DNA from: Torymus aiolomorphi
Lineage: Eukaryota > Arthropoda > Insecta > Hymenoptera > Torymidae
Reading direction: 5' to 3'
Assembly: GCA_036365515.1 (NCBI GenBank)
Contig: CM070876.1
Span: 34,045,195 to 34,109,194 of the forward strand
DNA: 64,000 bases
The first letter of the stretch is position 1, and each line of letters starts with the position of its first letter. A program made the translations under genes and the position numbers. Below are positions 1-12,505 of this stretch, piece after piece. Below the pieces are notes generated by a model that was not told where the DNA came from, searched no databases, and saw only the letters and a program-made list of their open reading frames with translations.

Positions 1-887
1 AATCCTCGACGGCTTTTCTTGCCGAACCCGCCATCGCTGTACTGATTTGACTAATCGCTGTCAAAATATGTTCAGCGCAACTCGTTTACGGGTTATTAGC
101 CGCACGAAACTCGCTGTCAACAAGTTCTAATCTCTCTCGGAGTGTACCTGTGCGCGGTTAATCGATCGCACGCACGTATCTGGTTGGCGCACCAAAAATA
201 CAAAAAGTAAAAAATAAATACAATTTAGTTTTCCCGCCTAACCAGGTACACTCCGTTTGAGTGCGTGTGTGTGTGTGTGTGTTTCGGTTTGACTCCCAGA
301 TGAGGTCTTACAATTTTGTACCTTCAGCTGGCCGACGTTAAACCGCTACTTTTATCTCGAAAAGTAAAACAAAAATTTCCGCGAAACCGTTTTGACAAGA
401 CCTTCAAATCTGAGAAAGCCCAGCGGTCTCGTTCGTGAGATACGTTAATTGATAGTGCAGAATATCAAGTTAGATTTCACGCGCGCGTGAGACGCATGCA
501 TGGCGAGGGGAGAGAGAGCGGGAGCGCCGCTGGCGCGCACGCTTCCTGCGCACACACAGACAGGCGTCTCCAGGGATGGGGCAGAAATTATTTCAACATG
601 GCCGGCGCTGGCACCGTAGGCGTGAAGGCTGCCGCTCGCGACTCCGCGGCACCGCGACGGCGCACTTCAAACTATCGATGCCAGTTCGAAAAATAGCGGC
701 TCGGACGATTTCGTGCGTCTGCACCACAAATGATTCGTAATTGCGTAGAAAATATCCAGAAAGTAGAATCCATCAGATTCTATGTATAATAATAATAATA
801 ACTAATACTATATCAAATATACTATGCGTGTGTTATTAATAACTGCTATTATTATTATAGTATTGAGTATGTAAAGAAATTACAAGT
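1..887. other. CpG-rich intergenic DNA, no gene recognised
   Basis: Less AT-rich than the rest of the left end, with many CpG steps around 480-700 and a short (GT)n run at about 261-282. The 69-codon open frame at 487-696 has low-complexity composition, no recognisable domain and no splice support, so I do not call it. This could be promoter or 5' UTR DNA of a gene outside the window; that is inference. Confidence 0.4.
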
Positions 888-1142
888 AAAACCTTTTCTT
901 ATCTATTTTATTGCGTAACTTAATAATGTAAACAATTTCAAATCTAAAATTAATTTACATAATATCGAATAAACTGACTAACTTTTTTTATCAACAAAGA
1001 TTTTTCTTATATGGACACTGAAAATATCAACAACGGTTTTCCCTATATGTGCACTGAAGAAAATTTGCTAAAGCGATAGATAACTAGAACTTTGTAAGAG
1101 TAACTACGTTATATTAAAAAATTATATTTTTCTTCCTCATAG

Positions 1143-1160
1143 AGGAAGCTTTGTGATAGT
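1143..1160 (+). repeat. dispersed GGAAGCTTTGTGATAG motif, copy 1
   Basis: AGGAAGCTTTGTGATAGT followed by an A-run. Related copies occur at 25737 (same strand) and 56306 (opposite strand). It lies just inside the left inverted repeat of the 888-3666 element and may mark the end of another, nested repeat. Confidence 0.5.
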
Positions 1161-1739
1161 AAAAAAAAAAAGTTTATGAGATAATGTGTTAGAAATGTTA
1201 TTTAGCAAATTTGGAATCGAAATACACTATTTTTAGACAATGTCCGTATGGATGTGTGTGTGTGTGTGTATGTATGTCCGTATACTATACGCTGATATCT
1301 CATGATCTACTCGACCGATTTTAACGGGAGAGTGATCATTTTTTTAGATTTTGCTTCCACAATTGGAGTCAATATTCTATTTTTGTAAAATTTAATTTTT
1401 TTTTTATAGCCATTTTTTAATTTTCAAAATTTTTTTTTTCGATTTTTTTAATATTTAGAACAAATATTGTTTATATATCATGAATTCTCTGTATGTAAGA
1501 TAAAATTATCTACAATTTAAAAAAAAAAAGTCGGTAGCTATATTTCGTCATAAGTTATTGATGAAAACGTAATTTTTTGTAAATAGGTTATATTTCGAAA
1601 TTAAAAAAAGATATTAACATGAGTATTTTTTTGGTTATAAAGGATATTAAGTACTATAACTTACTAAATTTTTAGGTTTTTTTATTCATTATTTTTTGAT
1701 AAAAAAAATAATTTATAAAAAAAAGTGATTTTTTTGTCG

Positions 1740-2205
1740 TTCAATAACTATAGTAAAATTGGCTTAATCACTTTGAAATTCTTTGTAGGGGTAGATTTTG
1801 TATACCAATTGAGTGAGTTCTTTGGGCAAAAGGATTGATCCATAAATTTCGAAGATATTTGAGGTTAAAATTTTTTTCAATTTTTTTTTAAATCGTAATT
1901 TCTCGAGAACGGCTCTATGTATCTAAATGGGGTGGGTGGTATTCGAAAGAGAATTAAATTACCTATATTTTCTAAAAAAATTAATTCTCTAGCTATCACG
2001 GTTCTTTTGTTATTAACAAAAACGTAAAAATTGAAAAATGAAAAAAATGAGTTTTATATGTTCAACTATTACAAGAGTAAAATTGTCTTATTCGCTTCAA
2101 AATTCATTGTAGAGGTATATTATTGATAGTTCTCGGATGAATTCTTTTGGCAAAGTGATTGGTTCATAAATTTCAGAGATATTTGAGGTTAAAATTTTTC
2201 TAGAC
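1740..2205. repeat. two diverged direct repeats, period about 320 bp
   Basis: The paragraph starting near 1740 (TCAATAACTATAGTAAAATT) and ending with GAGGTTAAAATTTTT near 1875 recurs, diverged, from 2061 to 2200. This is non-coding sequence inside the 888-3666 element. Confidence 0.5.
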
Positions 2206-2384
2206 ATTTAGCTCTAAATTTCGGTTGCAAATTTATAGGCAATTGTGATATATATTTTATGTATGTGAAATTTTGTGGAAATGTATAATCTATAAAAATT
2301 TGAATAAATTATGTTGGAGTTTTGTTATTTCTGTCTTTCTGAAGTATTAAATTTTAAATATTGGAATTAAAAATTAAAATACTC

Positions 2385-2735
2385 GGATTTTGGAGTTTAT
2401 TTAATAACGAACTCGCTTCTTCTTGCCCGTCTGCGTGCCTCCACCTTCTTTGAATAACTTTCATCCCCCGGCTAGTTGGTTTTGGGGATTTCTTCAATAA
2501 TTATCTCGCATTTTGCGCCCATATGCGTGCCTTCCTTTTCTACACGAAATTTGCTTCCCCCGGCTATTTCGGTGTTTCGGAGTTTATTTACATTGAACTT
2601 GCTTTTTATCGTCTGCCTACGTACCTTTCTTTTGTACGTGAACCTTGCTCCCCCGGCTTTTTGAGTTTTGGGGTTCATTCAATGATCAACTTGCTTTTTT
2701 ACACCTATCTATGTGCGTTTCTCTTCCAGTGAATA
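2385..2735. repeat. minisatellite, ~92 bp unit, nearly four copies
   Basis: The anchor CCCCCGGCT recurs at 2465, 2557 and 2650, giving 92 and 93 bp periods. A partial copy lies upstream from about 2385. Units share the order CCCCCGGCT, TTTTGGGGTT, a GAACTTGCTT-like block and a GTGCCT-TTCTTTT-like block, but have diverged by many substitutions. The short open frames in this stretch on both strands arise from the periodicity and are not genes. Confidence 0.75.
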
Positions 2736-3814
2736 ACTACTAATTATTAGTGACAATTTCTCCACTCAAGAAATTATTTGCAAAAACTACTAATATAGTT
2801 ATGCATATTTACTATTTCATTGGTAGTTTTTTTAAGTACTAATTAAATAGATTGTATGCACTAATAAATTGATAGTTTTTTTGACTAATTTTGTGGGAGA
2901 AGCAATTTTCACTAATTCGACTTTAGAGAATAGAGAAAATAGAAGCAAAGTTTACTATTTTTTATAGTTACGTAAATGCAATAAAGGGTAATGTAGTGAC
3001 CATGGTAATTAGTATTTTCCTATGATGTAATACAGTTCCATATAAATTATTTTTTAGCTATATTCCAGAGAAAGAAATCACATAGTTAACTTTAGTTACT
3101 GGCCAAATTTACTAAAGAAAAATAGTACTATTTTGTCACTACCAATATTTATAGTAAATACAAATGAATTTCAAGGTTGGACACAAAAATTGCATTACGA
3201 TTAACGCATTACTTAGAAAACTCATCAAGATTTGCCATAAATATCTAGCAAATTCGAAATTTCTTATTAAAATAAAACAAAATTATAATATTATTATATT
3301 CAGTAAAACTGTTTAATTTTATGCAAATTAACTATGTCAACTTATTTTACCATTATGGTTTTTACGTTATTAATACTTATTTATTCTATAAGAATATATT
3401 TTAAAATACTGAAATATTAATAAAAAATATAATTTTTTAATATAACGTAGTTACTCTTACAAAGTTCTAGTTATCTATCGCTTTAGCAAATTTTCTTCAG
3501 TGTACGTATAGGGAAAACCGTTGTTGATATTTTCAGTGTCCATATAAGAAAAATCTTTGTTGATAAAAAAAGTTAGTCAGTTTATTCGATATTATGCAAA
3601 TTAATTTTAGATTTGAAATTGTTTACATTATTAAGTTACGCAATAAAATAGATAAGAAAAGGTTTTAAGTAGTATAGCTATGAATGTTCGGCCTCACTCT
3701 TATACATGGGCAGTATATCTATATATAGTCTTTCCCATAGGCACCACTGCGCGTACCCCCTACCCGCATCACCTTCGTGTGATTACCTCGCTCTCTCGCG
3801 AGGTCTCTCACAGG

Positions 3815-4772
<958 letters not shown>

Positions 4773-4954
4773 TAGTATAAACAAATTCGTGCTCATTGAT
4801 TCATATTTTCTAGAAAATTCATATAAACATTAAAGCAGTGTATTCATATAAATGGGATATCATATTACATCTCCAGAGAATATCATATTGCATCATGTGA
4901 ATTTATTCTTGATAATATAAACAAAGGGTGTTTAATTCTAAGAATTCCTCATTT

Positions 4955-5022
4955 CAAGCTCTATAAAAGACGTGAACAAAACATCTTTTCATCATTTATT
5001 GTTCAGTCATCGAACAACAAAC
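4955..5022 (+). promoter_or_regulatory. TATA box and initiator-like sequence before the broken frame
   Basis: TATAAAAG at about 4962 and TTCAGTCA (arthropod initiator-like TCAGT) about 40 bp downstream, then a short leader to the ATG at 5023. The spacing is a little longer than the usual ~30 bp, so this is suggestive only. Confidence 0.4.
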
Positions 5023-5483
5023 ATGTCTAGTATACGAGTGCAAGCAAAACGTAAATAATATACGCACAGCTCTGCAGAATCTTCTAAGTGGGAAAATTGA
5101 CCCTGTAGAAGTTTCAAAATGGATACGATATACAACACAAAGCATACGATTTTTCGGAAAGTGCTTACGTAAAGGTGAAACAACAGCTACAGAAAGACGA
5201 AAACTTTCAGGAACTATAAGTCTTATTAAATCATATCAACTCAGACTACAATATCTATTAAAAAGTGTGAAGGAATACGTGAGAAGAGAAGTGATAGAGT
5301 AAAATGGCGAGATATGGAATCAGCATTCAGCAAACACATTCGAACAGGGATAATAGTGAATTTAAAACACATAAATGTTGTAGAATTTATGAAAGATGCT
5401 CAGATTCTTTTCAGAAGAAGAATAAAAAATATTTTAAAGAAGAAAAAAATTTTGAAAGTTTATGTGATATTATCGGCTGAATA
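5023..5483 (+). pseudogene. broken frame, possible N-terminal relic of a Polinton/adintovirus-type polymerase gene
   Basis: A TATAAAAG box (about 4962) and an initiator-like TTCAGTCA (about 5003) precede an ATG at 5023. That frame closes after 11 codons. The next frame is open without ATG to a TAA at 5300-5302. The first frame then resumes through the ATG at 5314. Protein-like composition therefore hops between two frames, which points to indels in a once-continuous gene. The last part contains SAFSKHIRTGII followed by an alternating charged/hydrophobic pattern ending in KVYVILSAEY. That layout reminds me of the region upstream of the family-B polymerase domain in virus-like elements of insects, but this is pattern memory only. 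The frame degenerates near 5483, just before the next palindrome. No polymerase catalytic motif is present. It may equally be an unrelated transposon gene. Confidence 0.3.
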
Positions 5484-5488
5484 TATAA

Positions 5489-7815
5489 CTGTCCCTCCCC
5501 TCTCTTGCTCGCTCTCACCCTCCTTCTCAGTGCTCCCTCAATATCTGTCACACTCCGTACCAAAAACTTTAATGAGAATCTAAATATTTTTTTTAAACAA
5601 TCAGGAAAACAAATAGTATAGTTATACAACTTTCTACGAAAGTATAAAATAAGGCAAGTTATAAGTGTTTTCTGTATAATATGTAGAACTCTCCCTCCTC
5701 CATCCCTCCGTCCCTCCCTCTTTCTCCCCTTTCCCCATCTTCCTCTCTGACTCTTTTCTCTCTTCCTCCTCTCCCTCTCTCTCTCTTTGCTTCCCTCCCC
5801 CTCTCCCTCTGGTTCTTTACAAAAGAATATCATAGTTTGAAACAAACACATGAACGAAGTGGAATCAATTAATATGTTGACAAGTACATTTTTGTAACAT
5901 AACAATTATAGGAATTATGGAGTGATTTTTCTAACATAAAATCGTATAAGTACTTCTAAAAATAAACTCATGAAAGTGGTGGAATCAATTTTATGCAGGC
6001 AAGTACATTCTTATACTAAAGAGATCATAATAATTTATAACAAACACATGAAATAAGTGGAATCAATTAAGTACAGTAGGCAAGTCAATTATTATAATAA
6101 AAAAAATATTTAAAAATAAAATTTGTTTAATATATTTACTATAAAAATTTGTATAAAAAATAATTACATCTAACATAAAATATTACAAATACCAAAAAGT
6201 ATAATTTTATAAATACGATAAACTATAATTCAAACACAAAATGGTGAAACATTTTTGAGTAACCATTTTCTAAGTACAGATCATAAGCATTTTCTGACTA
6301 GCGTTAATCAGCGCGCTACGCGTGCCAGTGTTCGTCTTTTGTCTCGCTCTTTCCGAAATTCGAGCTGGACTCAATTATTCGATATCATTCGGGGACAGAA
6401 TAGATTATCGATCGAATTCTCAAATTATATAAGTGAAATTTTAGCTGTTTTTTTTTTTTTATTTAAATACACATACTTGCCGGACGCGTCGTTTCGCAGT
6501 TTTTAGGTGAACTGTAAATTGTAAATGTAAATTTGCATGGCATTATTAGTTTTCTGAAACTGTAAACGATTAATTCAAATTCGGTGTAAACGAGAACCTT
6601 AGCGGCAATAACTATACATTAGTAAGTTGAGAGGGATGTTAGCGCTTAAACCTTTAACGATTCTGAAATTACGTTGACATGACGCTCTACATCTTTGAAA
6701 CATGAAAATTTCTAACAGGTACCCGATATTTGACATTTACTGATGTACGTTTTTTATTTTCCGCGAGCGATTATATATTAATGCAGTATATAAACAGCTT
6801 GAACTGCGAAACGACGCGTCCGGCAAGTATGTGTATTTAAATAAAAAAAAAAAACAGCTAAAATTTCACTTATATAATTTGAGAATTCGATCGATAATCT
6901 ATTCTGTCCCCGAATGATATCGAATAATTGAGTCCAGCTCGAATTTCGGAAAGAGCGAGACAAAAGACGAACACTGGCACGCGTAGCGCGCTGATTAACG
7001 CTAGTCAGAAAATGCTTATGATCTGTACTTAGAAAATGGTTACTCAAAAATGTTTCACCATTTTGTGTTTGAATTATAGTTTATCGTATTTATAAAATTA
7101 TACTTTTTGGTATTTGTAATATTTTATGTTAGATGTAATTATTTTTTTATACAAATTTTTATAGTAAATATATTAAACAAATTTTATTTTTAAATATTTT
7201 TTTTATTATAATAATTGACTTGCCTACTGTACTTAATTGATTCCACTTATTTCATGTGTTTGTTATAAATTATTATGATCTCTTTAGTATAAGAATGTAC
7301 TTGCCTGCATAAAATTGATTCCACCACTTTCATGAGTTTATTTTTAGAAGTACTTATACGATTTTATGTTAGAAAAATCACTCCATAATTCCTATAATTG
7401 TTATGTTACAAAAATGTACTTGTCAACATATTAATTGATTCCACTTCGTTCATGTGTTTGTTTCAAACTATGATATTCTTTTGTAAAGAAGCAGAGAGAG
7501 AGGGGAGGGTAAGAAAGAGAGAAAGAGGGAGAGGGGGAAGAGAGAGAAAGAGTCAGAGAGGAAGATGGGGAAAGGGGGAGAAAGAGGGAGGGACGGAGGG
7601 ATGGAGGAGGGAGAGTTCTACATATTATACAGAAAACACTTATAACTTGCCTTATTTTATACTTTCGTAGAAAGTTGTATAACTATACTATTTGTTTTCC
7701 TGATTGTTTTAAAAAAAATATTTAGATTCTCATTAAAGTTTTTGGTACGGAGTGTGACAGATATTGAGGAGCACTGAGAAGGACGGTGAGAGCGAGCAAG
7801 AGAGGGGAGGGACAG
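5489..7815. repeat. 2.3 kb palindrome with ~1,013 bp arms and a 300 bp spacer
   Basis: The left arm 5489-6501 matches the reverse complement of the right arm 6802-7815 almost completely, with small differences mainly in the polypyrimidine tract. The arms hold a CT/GA tract (5695-5815 and 7490-7610) and three dispersed ~50 bp units around GTGGAATCAATT (near 5840, 5962 and 6042). They also hold an 83-codon open frame present in both arms (6255-6506 plus, 6778-7047 minus) with no recognisable domain. The unique spacer is 6502-6801. Duplicate frames in opposite orientation follow automatically from the palindrome. Confidence 0.85.
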
Positions 7816-7936
7816 GGATGGATAATAATTACATTGTGTATATAATTGCCTAAGTTTTTACCTTTGTAAAAAATTTTTTGAGGGAGATTTCACAACTTTT
7901 TAAGAGTAAAAGTACACATTAAACAAGGTTCGTTAA

Positions 7937-8084
7937 TCTCCAGGCGGTCAGGCTTTAAGAAGATATACCATATACCAAGAGTCATACTTCGAAGAAATTT
8001 TCCGAAGAAAATTTTTTAAAAGAATCATAGATATCGATCAACCAAGAGGTGGCACCAAAAGGTGACACCCCGGCCGCCTGGAGG
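7937..8084. mobile_element. 148 bp TTAA-flanked MITE in copy A
   Basis: The sequence starts CTCCAGGCGG-like and ends with the complement CCGCCTGGAG. TTAA lies at both borders (7933-7936 and 8085-8088). The matching part of copy B has no such insert, so it arrived after the two copies separated. TTAA targets are typical of piggyBac-mobilised elements. Confidence 0.6.
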
Positions 8085-8508
8085 TTAAATAGAAAACACA
8101 AAAATTTATTATTTATTCGTAGAATCCCTTTTAATAAAATAAAACGTTAATACAATTATTAATCGTGAAAGTATATTTAACAATGTTTGTTAAGTATAAG
8201 ACTGTACGTTAAGTGATTTTACAATTTCCTTTATATTTGACTTTCAGTATCGCAAGAAAGAAATTGAATTAAAAAACAAAAATTTATTATTCATTCGTAG
8301 AATTCCTTTTCATAATAAATAAAACGTAAATCATTTTAAAGCATTGCATAAATGTCGGAAAGTAATTCTTATGGTTTCTGAGAGAAATTTTTACGATTTT
8401 CAAAAGTTCTTATAAAAGGACTGTAAAAGTTTTGGAAAATAATTTTTAATTGCTTGCAAAAGTTTTTAAAAGATGTAGTGATATAGCGATCATAGACGAT
8501 ATTTGAAG

Positions 8509-8750
8509 ATAAATTATACAGCAATATTAATATTTAATTATAAATAATAATCATTCATATCTGTTATTAATTTTTTTCAAATAAATTATACAACAATAAT
8601 ATTTAATTATAAATAATAATAATCATTCATATAATCTGTTATTGATTTTTTTTCAATGAAAATGCATAAATTATACAACAATATTAATATTTAATTATAA
8701 ATATCATTCATATCTGTTATTAATTTTTTTTCAATGAAAATGCAAATAAT
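8509..8750. repeat. three tandem AT-rich units, ~75-85 bp
   Basis: ATAAATTATACA-CAAT followed by AATATTTAATTATAAAT and a TCTGTTATT-ATTTTTTT block recurs three times in a row. Unit length varies by small indels. Non-coding. Confidence 0.65.
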
Positions 8751-11700
8751 TGCTATACAATTTTTTTTTTATTAAAAATGCAAATAACTCTTGTTAGCAT
8801 GCAAACAACTACAAATAACTGTAAAGAACTGTTTCTAACAGCAAATAATTCTTAAAAACTTATTAAGTATTAGCGTCCCAGAACATGCATTTATAAATTG
8901 CAAACAAAAATTATATTTAGTTATTAACATTAACTGCATAATTTATTTCTGTCTGGGTGGATCTGGGTTAGTACATACTATAACAATATTACATTGTAAT
9001 ATTTTTATTAAGATTCTTGTACTTCTATATTATTCGACAGATTGATAAAACCTCCTTATAACTAAACTCACATGTCCTGGGCGGGCCAACTTTCTTAGGT
9101 TGAGTCGCTACAGCTTACTTTTAAAGGAATATCTACAACAGTATTTCTCTTGGTTTCCACTTCATGAGGCTGTGTGTGCTTTGACAGACTTAAACATAAT
9201 CTTTTGGTGGCCTTAAAATTTGTAACGAATTCATATGTACTATATGTTCAGCATTTTATTATAACAATCTAACTTTAATAGCACAATAAGATAAAGTTAT
9301 CTATGAATAGAAGATACGTCCTAAACAGTTTGCTATATAATAAACTCGTGTTTCAGGTTCAATTGCATTTAGACCCTACATCCACATTATAGATCACACA
9401 GTAAACATATTTTTTATTTTATATAAAATGCATTTTTAAATTGACTTATTTATTCACTCCTTTTATATTAATTATTTATGCTTTCGACTTTACAAAACTT
9501 TTATCAAAATACACAAAATAACGTACATTTCACTGATATATTTTACTAATATAAAAGCCCACAGATTAAGTTCACTGGACAGCATCAAGGTTTTATGTCA
9601 CAATACTAAGTGATTTCAAGATTACGCGATGTTTCATTTTCACTCACACACTATAAACTTGCTTAGGGATTCTTCTCATATTAATTCTGTATCCATAAAT
9701 TACTTAAAAATTCACTTATCACACAACTCATTTTGTTTTAATTATTTATGTTCTGTATATTTAAACACTTCTAATAAAAAACCTTCCATCTCACTATTTC
9801 CAGCTTTTAGTAAGTGGATATCCTTCTTATTTTAAATGTCGTCAGCTGTCACAAATGATTCACAAATTTTTTTAGATGATCCTTTTTTACAGTTGAAGTA
9901 TTCTTCCGGAAACATTTTTTAACCAAGATTATTACATCTTCCTTCTTTATTGTGCATAAGTTCACACTAACACTGACATTCACCATAAAGTAGAACGATG
10001 CTTTGCTAGAGGGATAACTGCCACAGTATTTCTGCCTCTACTTACTACAGGAGGTTGCATACTTTGACAGACTTGAACATAATCTTTTGGTGGCCGTAAT
10101 GCATAATGATTTGACAAATATCCACAGCAGTGTTTTGCAAATATCGCAAACATGTCCTGTTATGTTGCTTATATTCATGATATTGCACAATCTATTCCTT
10201 GCAAAACAAAACCTGTGAAGATATTCATTCACTAATATACTGTTTATATGACACACATGAATTTATTTTAAAATCACTTATTTATCCACTTCTTTTATTT
10301 TCTTCATTTAAAATACTCTATATTACTTCTGTAAATTATCAAAAAAAATTAATAATATTCTTCTAAAATTAAATCTGATCATATGAAAAATTTTCATGTT
10401 GAGGATACATAGAGAACGACTTGAAAAATATTGTGTTGTAAATAGTATGTATTCTTTGCTCTTTCATAATAATATTAATTTGATTTTTCTTTCTTGAGTA
10501 GTACGATATTCTTACTATCTTCTTTGATATAATTCTATTCCTAAACATCTGTTCTTGTATTAAAATAACGCATCACTTAGCAATATTTTCTTGTATGCCA
10601 TAGCTTATTATGAAGTTTATATGAACCTCATAAAATATAGTTATTTATTAATACTCACATTTTCTATCCTCAAAGCATTTGAAACTCATTTTTAATAAAG
10701 GTTTAAAATTTTATTACAAGCACTTTAAACACATCACACCAGAACAGTTTTGTATTTACTACGTAAAACACTGAGTCGATATCACTTTTTAAACACTTAT
10801 TTTCAATAATATTTGAATGCAGTTCATGCAACACATCATATTGGTATTTTATTTTATTTAGTACACAAAACACTGATTAGATATTATTTTTTAATTAATA
10901 ATCACTACATTATTTGTCGCCAATATAATTTGCAACTATAACCAAAAATCACAATTTCCTTTTCCTATTTTTTTTAAGAACTTACTTCAATTCAGAACAA
11001 AATACTTTTTCGTACTTTTAATCTAATACTGTCTAATAATTATAAACATCTTAGATCTTTGTTTTTCTAAAATTAAATCTGGTCGTATGAAAAATTTTCA
11101 TGTTGAGGATATCTTGAAGAATATTGTGCTGTAAATAGTAATAATTCTCTGCTCTTTCATAATAATATTGATTAGGTTTTTTTTCTTTCTTGAGTAGTAC
11201 TATATTCTTGAGTAGTACTACTTATATGATTTCTTACTATTTTCTTTAATATAATTCTATATAACATATATACATCCATATCTTGAAAATACTCCAAATA
11301 ATCTTCTGGTATAATATCTGTAAAAATAAAAAATCACACAAAGTATCAATTTTTATAAAATGTTTTTAGCTATTTAACATTTAGCCTGTAAGTACTTATC
11401 TAATAAAAGTTATTTTCCCCGTTGATTATTTTCTCCATTGATACACGAAGAATAGATTAAAATTCTTTTGAATTCTCATCACTGGCTGCATATTTGAGAT
11501 CGTTACATACTTATTATTAAATTAACTAACTCACGAAATAACATTTGTTAATGTATAAATATGTCATAAATTAACTTGACGAGTTGATTATAACTTTTTA
11601 TACTACATGTATATAAGGTCTCATAGGGCTCACAATAACATTCACATAAGGTTAGGCCGGCCAGATGTGTCATGTGTGTGTTTATATATAGATATACAGG

Positions 11701-12030
11701 CGTAAGGTATAGACGCCAACCGGAAATGTCGTAAGAGCTGCAAACCGGATGCCGGAAGAAAAAGACGAAAATTCTGAAAGGAAAACGAACATAAAATAAT
11801 TCAGTTGTCTGTATCTTTTGAACGAGATAATATTTTTAAATAAAATCTTTCGATTTGAGTAGAGCAATGAAATGGCTTTCGATTAAGAGGGATATGTTAT
11901 ATAGTTGAAACTAACACAATAGGTATATAGGCGCATTGAATTTTTCGGACACCCATTTCAATGTATATGATAGCGCGGTCGTCCTAAGGCTATTCTATAA
12001 CTTGCCTTCGGAGCGCTCCCGCGCTCCTTG

Positions 12031-12505
12031 ATTACAAGAAATGATCAAGAGATAGTGGAAACGAAGTACTTTAATACGAAGGCAACATCTATAGATGAAA
12101 CAACTTATTTAAAACAATGGTTCATAATAAACGCTCAACAGACTATCCAGCGAGATATGGAAGAATTTCAGGAGAGGGATTCAGGCTGGTCTCTCAAATC
12201 AATTGTTAATTTAAGCGTGCATGTAACCGAGTATAATCCTATGCAATACTGAATACAGTAAGTCATAGAGGCGAGCATCGTAATAAAAACACAATATTAG
12301 CAATAAAAACATTTGGAATACCTATCAGTCAAGGATATTAAAACTATAACAACATTAAAACTCATACATTCATCCAGTACATTCGTTCGTCCAGACATAC
12401 TTATAAATTACAGTCATACAACTAACCTAAGAGTACGGACAAAACGAATAAATAGTGTATATGGGACAGCACAAGAATACATGTATCTGGCCCTTTCAAG
12501 ATGAC
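12031..12505 (-). other. probable 3' UTR and flank of the retrotransposon
   Basis: This lies between the end of repeat copy A and the ORF2 stop codon of the minus-strand retrotransposon. No coding domain is visible. The short open frames (12028-12252, 12313-12504) have no recognisable content. No clear terminal octamer array or poly(A) tail is seen, so the exact 3' border is unknown. Confidence 0.4.

Larger units (their letters stand above)
888..3666. mobile_element. 2.8 kb non-coding element with ~240 bp terminal inverted repeats
   Basis: Positions 888-1130 reappear inverted at 3426-3666 with only a few mismatches. The ends read AAAACCTTTTCTTATC and its complement. The 4 bp AAGT lies directly outside both ends (884-887 and 3667-3670), as expected for a target-site duplication. 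The interior has no credible coding sequence. It holds AT-rich repeat paragraphs (about 1740-2210), a minisatellite (2385-2735) and a dispersed motif at 1143. It looks like a non-autonomous DNA transposon. The superfamily is not identifiable by eye; a 4 bp duplication leaves several choices. Confidence 0.75.
7490..12030. repeat. large non-coding repeat, copy A (~4.5 kb)
   Basis: From about 7490 this region runs parallel to 18090-22474 (copy B): a GA-rich tract, ACTTGCCTTAGTTT-like blocks, AGATTTCACAACTTTTTAAG, a TTTATTATTTATTCGTAGAA block, TTCATGTTGAGGATA-like blocks, and finally the same closing sequence GAGCGCTCCCGCGCTCC then TTGATTA. Copy A ends at 12030 and B at 22474. Divergence is moderate with many indels. 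I find no intact coding frame. Two segments (about 9060-9230 and 10000-10100) share a CATAATCTTTTGGTGGCC block and look like old duplicated exons on the minus strand, now interrupted. It could be a degenerate large DNA transposon or an old segmental duplication. Confidence 0.65.
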
